A DNA stretch of 17,766 nucleotides, taken from NCBI GenBank assembly GCA_023134955.1, contig JAGLUC010000408.1, positions 1-17,766 on the forward strand. Direction: 5' to 3'. Position numbers and translations under genes: made by a program. The notes beneath the pieces were generated by a model. It made no database searches, was not told the origin of the DNA, and worked only from the letters and a program-made list of their open reading frames with translations. Source of the DNA: Methylococcales bacterium (GTDB lineage: Bacteria; Pseudomonadota; Gammaproteobacteria; Methylococcales; Methylomonadaceae). Positions within the stretch are counted from its first letter, which is position 1. The number at the start of each line of letters is the position of its first letter. Positions 1 to 7,683 of the stretch are shown here, piece by piece.

Positions 1-171
1 TCAAGTATGCCTGATTTTATTCAATATTGATCTTAAATAAGGCTTTAGGGTTGAATAGTGCGGTAAATAGTAAGGAATTTCAATATTTTATTCAAATACA
101 AGTAATTGCTAATTTACTCTTCTTTTGGTGATGTTTTGCATAAGAAGTTTTCTGTAACCTAATGATTAAAA
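1..171. other. AT-rich intergenic stretch, no gene seen
   Basis: No reading frame here has a plausible start, ribosome-binding site and protein-like composition, and stops are frequent in all frames. The only local structure I see is the short perfect palindrome TCAATATTGA near the left end and scattered ATT/CAA runs. It is not recognisable as the tail of an upstream gene or as a structured RNA. It probably separates the dcw cluster from whatever lies to the left. Confidence 0.6.
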
Positions 172-226
172 GCGTATATTTTTTAAAATATTTTTTGAGA
201 TACAAGAGGTTTTAAAAAATACACGC
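172..226. repeat. Long imperfect inverted repeat (17-bp arms)
   Basis: The left arm, 172-188 (GCGTATATTTTTTAAAA), pairs with the right arm, 210-226 (TTTTAAAAAATACACGC), around a 21-nt loop. Sixteen of 17 positions match. The single mismatch is A176 against C222; in a minus-strand transcript it becomes a G-U wobble, so the hairpin would be continuous only in that direction. A run of four T residues follows the stem on the minus strand (complement of 168-171), which resembles an intrinsic terminator pointing left. The stem is mostly A/T and no minus-strand gene ends here, so a protein-binding dyad, a remnant terminator or a cruciform-prone element are equally possible. The dyad itself is directly visible; its function is unknown. 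Confidence 0.55.
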
Positions 227-267
227 AAGTCATTGTACAAAAACGAGAATTTAATTGTGAATGCTTC

Positions 268-296
268 TTGACGTGGAATAAATAGAAAACTATAGT
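268..296 (+). promoter_or_regulatory. Probable sigma70 promoter of the dcw cluster (Pmra)
   Basis: The -35 box TTGACG lies at 268-273 and the -10 box TATAGT at 291-296, separated by exactly 17 nt. Each differs from consensus at one position. Transcription would be expected to start around 302-304, giving a leader of about 50 nt before mraZ. This matches the placement of the mra promoter in E. coli, which drives the first part of the cluster. Because the downstream genes are so tightly packed, this is the only obvious promoter outside coding sequence until the ftsZ-lpxC gap. Confidence 0.75.
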
Positions 297-305
297 TGCG
301 AATAA

Positions 306-330
306 GTGGGGGAAAGTGGTGAAAAAGGGA
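306..330 (+). promoter_or_regulatory. Candidate MraZ operator: TGGG-like boxes with 10-bp period
   Basis: Three G-rich boxes start exactly 10 bp apart: TGGGG at 307-311, TGGTG at 317-321 and GGGAT at 327-331. The first fits the TGGGN repeat bound by MraZ in E. coli, the second has one change and the third is weaker. They sit immediately downstream of the predicted transcription start, as expected for autorepression of the cluster by MraZ. A further TGGGG at 345-349 is out of phase and probably serves as the mraZ ribosome-binding site. Assignment rests on spacing, sequence and position; binding is inferred. Confidence 0.6.
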
Positions 331-355
331 TAATCTTGTTTATTTGGGGTAATTT

Positions 356-823
356 GTGTATCGCGGTGTAAGTTCAATCAATTTAGATGCAAAAGGGCGG
401 CTTGCAGTTCCTACAAGGTATAGAGCGGAATTACAGGATACCTGTGAGCGTCAAATGATTGTAACAGTTGCTGTTGATGATCGTTGTATAGGCGAAAAGG
501 GTTGTCTTTGGTTATATCCTTTACCAGAATGGGAAAAGTTAGAGCATACACTAATTAAATTACCGACAACCAATAAAACGGCAGTAAAATTACGTCGATT
601 TTTAATAGGAAATGCTTCAGAAAGTGAGATGGATTCGCAAGGGCGTTTGTTGTTGCCAGAAAAATTAAGAAAATTTTCCGGAATGGATAAGCATATCGTT
701 TTAGTCGGGCAATTAAATAAGTTTGAAATCTGGAATGAGTCGTCCTGGACTGATAAAGAAAATGAATGGATGACTGGTGATGATACGGACGGACTTGAAG
801 AGTTGAGTTCTTTATCGTTTTAA
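356..823 (+). CDS. mraZ: MraZ, AbrB-like transcriptional regulator of the dcw cluster
   Basis: A 155-residue protein, close to the usual 150 or so. MraZ is a ring-forming DNA-binding protein that represses its own operon and is also nucleoid-associated. Two SpoVT/AbrB-type swapped-hairpin domains are visible, each with its conserved DxxGRLxxPxxxR signature: NLDAKGRLAVPTRYR at residues 9-23 and DSQGRLLLPEKLR from residue 93. The start is GTG at 356, preceded by GGGG at 346-349, and the first residues MYRGV match the family start M(F/Y)RG. It is first in the cluster and stops directly against the rsmH start codon. It probably regulates itself through the repeated boxes in its leader. Confidence 0.97.
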   Translation: MYRGVSSINLDAKGRLAVPTRYRAELQDTCERQMIVTVAVDDRCIGEKGCLWLYPLPEWEKLEHTLIKLPTTNKTAVKLRRFLIGNASESEMDSQGRLLLPEKLRKFSGMDKHIVLVGQLNKFEIWNESSWTDKENEWMTGDDTDGLEELSSLSF

Positions 824-1750
824 ATGGAACATTTGTCTGTTTTATACGAGGAATCTTTAGCAGGATTAAATATACAGTCTAGGGGTGTATATATAGATTG
901 TACCTTTGGACGAGGGGGGCATAGCCGAGGAATTTTAGCAAAATTAGGGCTTGAGGGGCGTTTGTTGGCGTTTGATCGGGATTTAGCAGCAATAAATTCT
1001 GATTATGCGGGTGAAATGCAAAAAGACTCTCGCTTTACGCTGCACCACGGATGTTTTTCTGAGCTGGAAAATGTTGTTAATCAGCAAGGGTTGCATGGCA
1101 AGATTGATGGGGTGCTGATGGATTTAGGTGTTTCCTCACCTCAGCTGGATGATTCGCAAAGAGGCTTTAGTTTTTTAAGAGATGGGCCTTTAGATATGCG
1201 GATGGATGATAGTTCTGGGCTCTCGGCAGCTGAATGGCTGGCTGAAGTTGATGAGAAAACTTTAGTCAAAGTACTGTTTGAATATGGAGAAGAACGATTT
1301 GCTAGAAGGATTGCGGGTGCTGTTATGGAGGCAAGGAAAAAACTTCCGCTAGTAACTACATTAGATTTGGCGCGGTTGATTGAAGCAACCGTGCCAAAGA
1401 TTGATAAATATAAACATCCGGCAACCAGAAGTTTTCAGGCAATAAGAATTGAAATCAATAATGAGCTGGGTGAAATAAAACAAGGCTTACAGCAGGCGGT
1501 CAATGTTTTAAAGCCAAAGGGAAGATTAGTTGTTATTTCTTTTCATTCTCTGGAAGACAGGATAGTAAAACGATTTATCAGGCAGGAATCAGGACGAAAG
1601 TTTAATCCGGGTAAGTTGCCTGTTAAAGAAGCTGATATTGAACAAGGACTATTAAAAAAGGCGAGTAAAGCAATTAAAGCAGGAAAAGAAGAGATACAGA
1701 AAAACCCAAGAGCACGTAGTGCTGTTATGCGAGTAGCAGAAAGGATTTAG
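824..1750 (+). CDS. rsmH: 16S rRNA (cytosine-1402-N4)-methyltransferase RsmH
   Basis: A 308-residue SAM-dependent methyltransferase (also called MraW) that adds the N4-methyl group to C1402 in the decoding centre of 16S rRNA. The SAM-binding motif YIDCTFGRGGHS is at about residues 23-34. DGVLMDLGVSSPQLD follows from residue 95, and the conserved SFHSLEDR block lies at 239-246. The C-terminus NPRARSAVMRVAER is typical of the family. The ATG start follows the mraZ stop with no gap and has no clear Shine-Dalgarno sequence, so translation probably depends on ribosomes finishing mraZ. Length and motifs are normal (E. coli 313 residues). Confidence 0.97.
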   Translation: MEHLSVLYEESLAGLNIQSRGVYIDCTFGRGGHSRGILAKLGLEGRLLAFDRDLAAINSDYAGEMQKDSRFTLHHGCFSELENVVNQQGLHGKIDGVLMDLGVSSPQLDDSQRGFSFLRDGPLDMRMDDSSGLSAAEWLAEVDEKTLVKVLFEYGEERFARRIAGAVMEARKKLPLVTTLDLARLIEATVPKIDKYKHPATRSFQAIRIEINNELGEIKQGLQQAVNVLKPKGRLVVISFHSLEDRIVKRFIRQESGRKFNPGKLPVKEADIEQGLLKKASKAIKAGKEEIQKNPRARSAVMRVAERI

Positions 1751-1753
1751 CTT

Positions 1754-2032
1754 GTGTTTTATTCTAAACCTTTGCTAGTAACTGGGCTTGTTACATTGTT
1801 ATTAATAACAGCATTGTCTGTTATTTTAAGTAAATATAATTCTCGTCTGCTTTATATAGAGATACAGAAGAAAGAAAAAAAGCTGGATGGCTACGAGGTT
1901 GAGTGGGGGAGATTACAATTGGAATTAACCACTTTAACTGAAGAAAACAGGGTTGAAAGTGTGGCTAAGAAAAAGCTGCAACTTATCATGCCTCAGCGTG
2001 ACAAGATTATTTATTTAAAGCAGTCATTATGA
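1754..2032 (+). CDS. ftsL: Cell division protein FtsL
   Basis: A 92-residue bitopic membrane protein. It has a very short cytoplasmic tail, one transmembrane helix at about residues 7-26, and a periplasmic leucine-zipper-like coiled coil rich in K, E and L. FtsL joins FtsB and FtsQ in the subcomplex that activates septal synthesis by FtsWI. Identification relies on size, topology and position between rsmH and ftsI, since FtsL sequences diverge strongly; it is shorter than the 121-residue E. coli protein because the cytoplasmic tail is shorter. The start is GTG at 1754, with AAGGA at 1741-1745 lying in the end of rsmH. Its stop overlaps the ftsI start in an ATGA. Confidence 0.92.
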   Translation: MFYSKPLLVTGLVTLLLITALSVILSKYNSRLLYIEIQKKEKKLDGYEVEWGRLQLELTTLTEENRVESVAKKKLQLIMPQRDKIIYLKQSL

Positions 2033-3756
2033 GGCTACCGAAAAATAGACAAAATAAAGGGCGAGCTACTGATTTTGTATTAAGAAGAAAAATATTGTTG
2101 ACGGTTATGTTAATGGGAATGGCGGGGCTAGCTGGGAGGGCTGTTTATTTACAGATTATTAATGTACAGTTTTTGCAACAGCAAGGTGATATACGGCATG
2201 TTGGGGTTGTTCCTGTTTCTGCCTATAGAGGGAAGATTTTAGATAGAAATAATGAACCGTTAGCAATTAGTACGCCTGTAGAGTCGGTTTGGGTAAATCC
2301 ACAGCATTTAAAAAGAGAACAGATAGGTAAATTTAAGCAGGTAGCAAAGTTACTTAAAGTACCTGCTAAAAAAGTTAAAAAATTATTGAAGGCTGGGTCA
2401 AATATACGTTTTAGTTATTTGAAGCGTCGAATTACCCCGAAATTAACTGAAAAAATAAAGTTACTTAAGGTGAGTGGTGTTTATTTTTTAAGGGAATTTA
2501 GACGATATTATCCTGTGGGGATAGTGTCAGCTCATGTGGTGGGATTTACTGATATAGATGATGTTGGTCTGGAAGGTATGGAACACTATAAAGAAAGTAC
2601 TTTAAGAGGTGTGGCTGGCAAAAAAAGAGTGATCAGGGATGGTAAACGACAAGTTATTAAAGAAAAAGATATTGAAAATATTAAAGACCCCATTTCAGGT
2701 CAAGATCTTGTTTTAAGTATAGATCAGCGGATTCAATATTTAGCTTATAGGGAGTTACAAAAAGCAGTTAAAAAATATAAAGCCGTTTCTGCATCATTAG
2801 TAGTAATGGATGCAAAAAATGGTGAGGTATTAGCAGTGGTTAATCAACCTTCTTTTAATCCAAATACTAAAAAAGGATTGAAAGCTGGATTGTACCGAAA
2901 TAGAGCAATATTAGATGTATTTGAGCCAGGCTCAACAGTAAAGCCTTTTGTTATTGCTGCCGCTCTGGATGGTGGTTATATCAATGATAATACCAAAATA
3001 GAAACACATGGTTTTTATAGGGTAGGACGAAATTTAGTTAAGGATGTGCATAACTATGGAACATTGGACTTAATGCATATATTAAAAAAGTCCAGTAATG
3101 TCGCCATTAGTAAAATTGCATTAAAAATGCCAGCGGAATATTTTTGGAATAGTTATAAGCAGTTAGGTTTTGGTGAATCGGCTCATATTGGCTTTCCTGG
3201 AGAAGCAAAAGGAGAATTACTGAGTTACCGAAAGTGGCGTGATTTTGAACAAGCAACCATGTCTTATGGATATGGAGTTTCATCTTCTGTATTGCAATTG
3301 GCAAGAGCTTATACCGCTTTGGCAGATGATGGGGTTTTACATTCTGTTAGTTTGTTAAAACGTCAGCAGGATTTTGATTCACGGCGTGTGTTTAGGACAG
3401 AAACAGCAAGAAAAGTAATCGCGATGCTGGAACATGTGGTTAAAAAGGGGGGTACTGCCTACAAAGCACGTGTTGATGGTTATAGAGTGGCGGGTAAAAC
3501 AGGAACAGTAAAAAAAGCAACGGTGGGTGGTTATGCGGATGATAAATACGTGGCTATCTTTGTGGGACTAGCCCCGGTAAGTAATCCAAGATTTGTTATT
3601 GCTGTGATGGTAGATGAGCCTAGAGCAGAAGAGTATTACGGTGGATTAGTTGCTGCACCGATTTTTTCAAAGGTGATGGCTGGAGTATTAAGAGTTTATG
3701 GGGTCGCTCCAGATAAGGAAGAGACCATGCCGGTGCTGCTAACAAGGTCAGAATGA
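2029..3756 (+). CDS. ftsI: Septal peptidoglycan transpeptidase FtsI (PBP3)
   Basis: A 575-residue class B penicillin-binding protein that cross-links peptidoglycan at the division septum as partner of FtsW. A basic cytoplasmic tail is followed by one membrane anchor at about residues 22-41, then the non-catalytic pedestal domain (AYRGKILDRNNEPLA region), then the transpeptidase domain. All three active-site motifs are present: S302-T-V-K305 with the acylated serine, S355-S-N357, and K490-T-G492-T. Spacing is almost the same as in E. coli PBP3 (Ser307). The start overlaps the ftsL stop as ATGA, so the two are likely translationally coupled. It is the expected beta-lactam target; nothing in the motif residues departs from the family. 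Confidence 0.97.
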   Translation: MRLPKNRQNKGRATDFVLRRKILLTVMLMGMAGLAGRAVYLQIINVQFLQQQGDIRHVGVVPVSAYRGKILDRNNEPLAISTPVESVWVNPQHLKREQIGKFKQVAKLLKVPAKKVKKLLKAGSNIRFSYLKRRITPKLTEKIKLLKVSGVYFLREFRRYYPVGIVSAHVVGFTDIDDVGLEGMEHYKESTLRGVAGKKRVIRDGKRQVIKEKDIENIKDPISGQDLVLSIDQRIQYLAYRELQKAVKKYKAVSASLVVMDAKNGEVLAVVNQPSFNPNTKKGLKAGLYRNRAILDVFEPGSTVKPFVIAAALDGGYINDNTKIETHGFYRVGRNLVKDVHNYGTLDLMHILKKSSNVAISKIALKMPAEYFWNSYKQLGFGESAHIGFPGEAKGELLSYRKWRDFEQATMSYGYGVSSSVLQLARAYTALADDGVLHSVSLLKRQQDFDSRRVFRTETARKVIAMLEHVVKKGGTAYKARVDGYRVAGKTGTVKKATVGGYADDKYVAIFVGLAPVSNPRFVIAVMVDEPRAEEYYGGLVAAPIFSKVMAGVLRVYGVAPDKEETMPVLLTRSE

Positions 3757-5228
3757 AGCTGACTAAACTGTTAGATGGAATAGTGAGTGTTTCATCTGTG
3801 CATATAGATGGTGTTGATATTAAAGGTATCACACTTGATAGCAGAAAGGTTAAAAAAGGCTATGTTTTTATCGCATTAACAGGTGCATTAGAACATGGCT
3901 TGAATTATGTACAGCAGGCAGTTGAGCAAGGTGCTGAGTTTGTTATTTATGATCAATCAGGCAGTGGTGCTTTTGATCTGAATAATTTGAATTGCAGTCG
4001 ATTAGCTGTAAATGGTTTGGCTTTAAAATTAGGAGCGTTAGCAGACAGGTTTTATCAATCACCATCAAAGGCATTAGATGTGATTGGGATAACAGGGACT
4101 AATGGCAAAACAACGTGTAGTCAGTTTTTATTGCAGTTGATATCTGATTGTGGGGTGATTGGCACATTAGGCTGGGGTGGAATAGAAGGAATTAAGGAAA
4201 CAGTTAATACCACACCTGATGCTTTAACTGTCCAGGAAATTTTGGCAGACTTTGTTAAGCAAAAAAAGCAAACGGTGGTGATGGAGGTTTCATCTCATGG
4301 TTTGCAACAAGGACGAGTTAATGAAGTTTGTTTTAAAGGTGCAGTGTTTACCAATTTGAGCCGTGATCATTTAGATTATCACGGCACTATGAAGGAGTAT
4401 TTAAATGCTAAGGTAGCATTGTTTCAGCAGCCTGATTTGCAATATGTTGTTGTTAATGCTGATGATGAAAACTGTGAACAATTTTTAGCTGTTACAGAAA
4501 AACAAGTTAAACGCTGGGCGTTTAGTACAAAGGGAAATATAAGTAACTCAGCAGAGAATATTATGGCTGATGAAATTGATTTTAGTTTGTCTGGTATGAG
4601 TTTTTTTGTTAAATGGCAAGGACAGCGAGTTAAAGTTCTGAGCCGTATTGTGGGGGATTTTAATTTAGAGAATATTTTAGCAGTGATGACAGTGTTATTA
4701 GCTGAAGGATATGCTTTAAAGGATGTGGCGAATAAGATAGGTGCGTTGCAGCCAGTTTCAGGAAGAATGGAAGCTTTTGGCGGCGGAGACAAGCCCTATG
4801 TATTTGTAGATTACGCTCATACTCCCGATGCATTGGAAAAATTGCTAAAGGGATTAAGGCGCTACACAGAAAAAACACTGTGCTTGGTTTTTGGTTGTGG
4901 TGGTGATAGAGATAAAGGCAAACGGGCACAAATGGGTGCGGTTGCAGAAAGTTTTTCTGATCAACAGATGATTACCAATGATAATCCCAGGTTAGAAAAT
5001 CCCGAACAAATTATTAATGACATTGTGAGTGGCTGTTTAAATCAAACATATAAAGTGATACAGAATAGAGAAAAAGCAATACAGACGGTGATTAAAAAAG
5101 CAGATAAAAATGACTGTATTGTGATTGCAGGGAAAGGTCATGAAAAGTATCAAGATATTAATGGCATTAAACAATATTTTTGTGATCAGGATGTGGTGAA
5201 AAAAGCCTTAATGGAATGGGGTGGCTAA
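3753..5228 (+). CDS. murE: UDP-MurNAc-L-Ala-D-Glu:meso-diaminopimelate ligase MurE
   Basis: A 491-residue cytoplasmic Mur ligase that adds the third amino acid to UDP-MurNAc-dipeptide at the cost of ATP. The ATP-binding loop GTNGKTT is at residues 115-121, and the lysine expected to be carbamylated is K220 in NAKVALF. The C-terminal domain contains D410-N-P-R413, the signature that selects meso-diaminopimelate rather than lysine, so the cell wall is of the Gram-negative A1gamma type. The ATG start overlaps the ftsI stop (ATGA) and has AAGG at 3744-3747. Length matches E. coli MurE (495 residues). Confidence 0.97.
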   Translation: MKLTKLLDGIVSVSSVHIDGVDIKGITLDSRKVKKGYVFIALTGALEHGLNYVQQAVEQGAEFVIYDQSGSGAFDLNNLNCSRLAVNGLALKLGALADRFYQSPSKALDVIGITGTNGKTTCSQFLLQLISDCGVIGTLGWGGIEGIKETVNTTPDALTVQEILADFVKQKKQTVVMEVSSHGLQQGRVNEVCFKGAVFTNLSRDHLDYHGTMKEYLNAKVALFQQPDLQYVVVNADDENCEQFLAVTEKQVKRWAFSTKGNISNSAENIMADEIDFSLSGMSFFVKWQGQRVKVLSRIVGDFNLENILAVMTVLLAEGYALKDVANKIGALQPVSGRMEAFGGGDKPYVFVDYAHTPDALEKLLKGLRRYTEKTLCLVFGCGGDRDKGKRAQMGAVAESFSDQQMITNDNPRLENPEQIINDIVSGCLNQTYKVIQNREKAIQTVIKKADKNDCIVIAGKGHEKYQDINGIKQYFCDQDVVKKALMEWGG

Positions 5229-6589
5229 AGGTGATGTTGTTGAGTGAGGTGGCAAAGACAGTTGATGGTGAGTTAATAGGTAATGACCTGGAAATTTCCA
5301 CTGTCAGTATTGATACCCGAACAATAGTAAAAAATGCCTTATATATTGCGATTAAAGGTAAAAACTTAGATGGACATAATTTTATAGATGAAGCCGAGAA
5401 TGCAGGTGCTAATTCAATATTAGTTGAACATAAAGTAGAGACAAAGTTGTCTCAAATTGTGGTTAAGGATTCACATTTAGCATTAGCAGAAGTAGCAGGT
5501 GCCTGGAAAAGCAAGCAAAATGTTAAAACTATTGCTGTAACAGGAAGTAATGGCAAAACAACGGTAAAAGAAATGATTGCAGCAATATTAGATGTTGATG
5601 CAAAAGTGTTGGCTACAAAAGGGAATTTTAATAATGATATTGGTGTGCCTTTAACCTTGCTGAGATTAAATAAGCAACACCAATACGCAGTGATTGAAAT
5701 GGGTGCGAATCATATTGGAGAAATTAAATACAGTAGCCAATATGCTCAACCCGATGTTTCAGTTATTACTAACGTAGGTGCTGCACATATAGAAGGTTTT
5801 GGCAGTATTAAAGGGGTTGCAAAAGCAAAAGGAGAAATCATTCAATGTTTAAAAAAGGGTGGCATTGCAATTTTAAATAAGGATGATGAGTTTTATAGTT
5901 TATGGCAGAGATTGGCTGAAAATAAAAAACAGATAAGTTTTGGTTTAGATGAAAATGCTGATATTACAGCAAAAGATATTAAAGCAGGAATAGAGCATAA
6001 GCAGTTTAAAACACAATTTGTGTTAATGACTAAAAATGAACAAATAACACTGCAACTAGGACTGGCAGGACAACATAATGTGATTAATGCCTTGGCGGCA
6101 GCAGCCAGTTGTTTGAGTTTAGGCATAGGCTTGCAACAGATAAAAAAAGGATTGGAAAATGTAAAACCAGTGCAAGGAAGGCTACAGCCACTTGTTGGAA
6201 AACAAGGGAGTTTGGTTATAGATGATACTTATAATGCTAACCCCAGTTCTGTTAAGGCAGCTCTGGATGTGTTGATGCAATGCGAAGGAGAGCCTTGGGT
6301 TGTATTAGGGGCATTAGCAGAAATGGGTTCGGATAGTAGAGAGATACATCAAGAAATTGGTGAATTAATAAAATTAAAAAAAGTGGTGCGCTTGCTGACT
6401 ATAGGCTCCGATGCAGAATCTACCTCCAAAGCATTTGGCAGAGGAGCCATCTTTTTTAGCTCACAAGAACAATTGATTGATGTTTTAAATGATGAATTAA
6501 AAGGAAATGAAGCTTTATTAATAAAAGGTTCACGAGGACAAAAGATGGAAAATATTGTGGCAGCACTAGTGCCTGACTTCAGAAAATAA
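5216..6589 (+). CDS. murF: UDP-MurNAc-tripeptide:D-Ala-D-Ala ligase MurF
   Basis: A 457-residue Mur ligase that attaches the D-Ala-D-Ala dipeptide made by Ddl, finishing UDP-MurNAc-pentapeptide. The order is an N-terminal UDP-substrate domain (DGELIGND...DTRTI), the ATP loop GSNGKTT at residues 110-116 (K114), and a C-terminal Mur ligase domain with DDTYNANPSS. The start is uncertain. ATG 5216 overlaps murE by 13 nt and gives the longest protein; GTG 5231 or ATG 5234 would begin six or seven codons further on and align better with the E. coli N-terminus. None has a well-spaced Shine-Dalgarno (AAAGG at 5227-5231 is too near). All are compatible with translational coupling to murE. Confidence 0.95.
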   Translation: MGWLKVMLLSEVAKTVDGELIGNDLEISTVSIDTRTIVKNALYIAIKGKNLDGHNFIDEAENAGANSILVEHKVETKLSQIVVKDSHLALAEVAGAWKSKQNVKTIAVTGSNGKTTVKEMIAAILDVDAKVLATKGNFNNDIGVPLTLLRLNKQHQYAVIEMGANHIGEIKYSSQYAQPDVSVITNVGAAHIEGFGSIKGVAKAKGEIIQCLKKGGIAILNKDDEFYSLWQRLAENKKQISFGLDENADITAKDIKAGIEHKQFKTQFVLMTKNEQITLQLGLAGQHNVINALAAAASCLSLGIGLQQIKKGLENVKPVQGRLQPLVGKQGSLVIDDTYNANPSSVKAALDVLMQCEGEPWVVLGALAEMGSDSREIHQEIGELIKLKKVVRLLTIGSDAESTSKAFGRGAIFFSSQEQLIDVLNDELKGNEALLIKGSRGQKMENIVAALVPDFRK

Positions 6590-6593
6590 AGGA
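6588..6593 (+). promoter_or_regulatory. Strong ribosome-binding site of mraY
   Basis: AAAGGA, 5 nt before the ATG at 6599, overlaps the murF stop codon. It is one of the better Shine-Dalgarno sequences in the cluster and fixes the mraY start. The 9-nt gap between murF and mraY means this gene has its own initiation site and need not depend on coupling alone. Confidence 0.7.
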
Positions 6594-6598
6594 AAACC

Positions 6599-7681
6599 AT
6601 GTTACTTTATTTAACAGATTATTTAATGACATTTGATAGTAGCTTTCGAGTCTTTCAATACTTGACTTTGAGGGCTATTTTAGGAGCTTTAACGGCATTA
6701 GTAATTTCATTTATGGTTGGACCTGTGATGATCAGGAAATTAACCCGGAAAAAAATTGGCCAGTCAATTCGTGAAGATGGCCCGGAAAGTCATTATGAAA
6801 AGGCAGGTACCCCGACAATGGGTGGTGCACTCATATTAGTGGCAATAGCGATTAGTACACTGTTATGGGCTGATTTAGAAAATCGATATATCTGGATTGT
6901 ACTTTTAGTGACACTTGGACATGGTGCGATAGGTTTTGTCGATGACTATAGAAAGGTCATGCAGGGTAACAGTGATGGCTTGTCAGCAAAAGCCAAAATA
7001 TTTTGGCAGTCAGTCATAGCATTAAGTGCAGCTGTTTTTCTATATAAGACAGCTGAGGTGGCAGCTGAACTTCAATATATCGTGCCATTTTTCAAGAATG
7101 TCATCATTGACTTAGGCTGGGGCTATATTGTTGTCAGCTATTTTGTGATTGTAGGAACCAGTAACGCAGTCAACCTGACTGATGGTTTAGATGGCCTGGC
7201 GATTATGCCGACTGTTATGGTAGCAGCAGCATTAGGCATTTTTGCTTATTTATCAGGGCATATGACTTTTGCAGACTATTTATCTATTCCTAATTTACCA
7301 AAGTCTGGGGAACTGACGGTCTTTTGTGCAGCACTGGTAGGGGCTGGCTTGGGTTTTTTATGGTTTAACGCCTATCCGGCGATGGTTTTCATGGGTGATG
7401 TAGGTGCATTAGCCTTAGGTGCAGCGTTGGGTATTTTAGCCATACTGGTTCGCCAAGAAATTGTATTGATGATAATGGGAGGTGTATTTGTTGTTGAAAC
7501 AGTCTCCGTTATTATTCAGGTTGCCTCATTTAAGCTGAGAGGAAAGCGAGTATTTTTAATGGCTCCTATTCATCATCATTATGAATTAAAAGGTTGGCCA
7601 GAACCAAGAATTATTGTTCGTTTTTGGATTGTGACAGTTATTCTGGTTTTGATTGGTTTAGCGACTTTAAAACTAAGATAA
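6599..7681 (+). CDS. mraY: Phospho-MurNAc-pentapeptide translocase MraY
   Basis: A 360-residue integral membrane enzyme, exactly the E. coli length, with about ten hydrophobic helices. It transfers phospho-MurNAc-pentapeptide to undecaprenyl phosphate, giving lipid I on the inner leaflet. Catalytic and magnesium-binding residues are in place: D115-D116 in GFVDDYRK, the NLTDGLDGLA loop, and D267 in FMGDVGALALG. The cytoplasmic MAPIHHHYE loop is also intact. The serine usually seen after FMGDVG in E. coli is alanine here, a common conservative change. It lies between murF, which makes its substrate, and murD. Confidence 0.98.
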   Translation: MLLYLTDYLMTFDSSFRVFQYLTLRAILGALTALVISFMVGPVMIRKLTRKKIGQSIREDGPESHYEKAGTPTMGGALILVAIAISTLLWADLENRYIWIVLLVTLGHGAIGFVDDYRKVMQGNSDGLSAKAKIFWQSVIALSAAVFLYKTAEVAAELQYIVPFFKNVIIDLGWGYIVVSYFVIVGTSNAVNLTDGLDGLAIMPTVMVAAALGIFAYLSGHMTFADYLSIPNLPKSGELTVFCAALVGAGLGFLWFNAYPAMVFMGDVGALALGAALGILAILVRQEIVLMIMGGVFVVETVSVIIQVASFKLRGKRVFLMAPIHHHYELKGWPEPRIIVRFWIVTVILVLIGLATLKLR

Positions 7682-7683
7682 AG

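Noticed and set aside
1..267. Possible RNase P RNA or other structured RNA, since rnpB lies upstream of mraZ in some gammaproteobacteria
   Set aside because: The stretch is very AT-rich, lacks the conserved RNase P core segments, and shows only the one simple hairpin at 172-226.
183..377. Minus-strand open frame of 64 codons across the mraZ leader
   Set aside because: It runs antisense over the promoter, the MraZ boxes and the mraZ start, has a low-complexity composition typical of AT-rich non-coding DNA, and resembles no known protein family.
4424..4929. Minus-strand open frames inside murE, with similar ones inside murF, murG, murC and ftsZ
   Set aside because: They are antisense shadows of strongly conserved genes, without ribosome-binding sites or recognisable domains.
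7594..7683. Upstream extension of murD into mraY
   Set aside because: It would overlap the conserved C-terminal end of mraY out of frame, and its residues do not resemble a MurD N-terminus; ATG 7684 right after the mraY stop is more natural.
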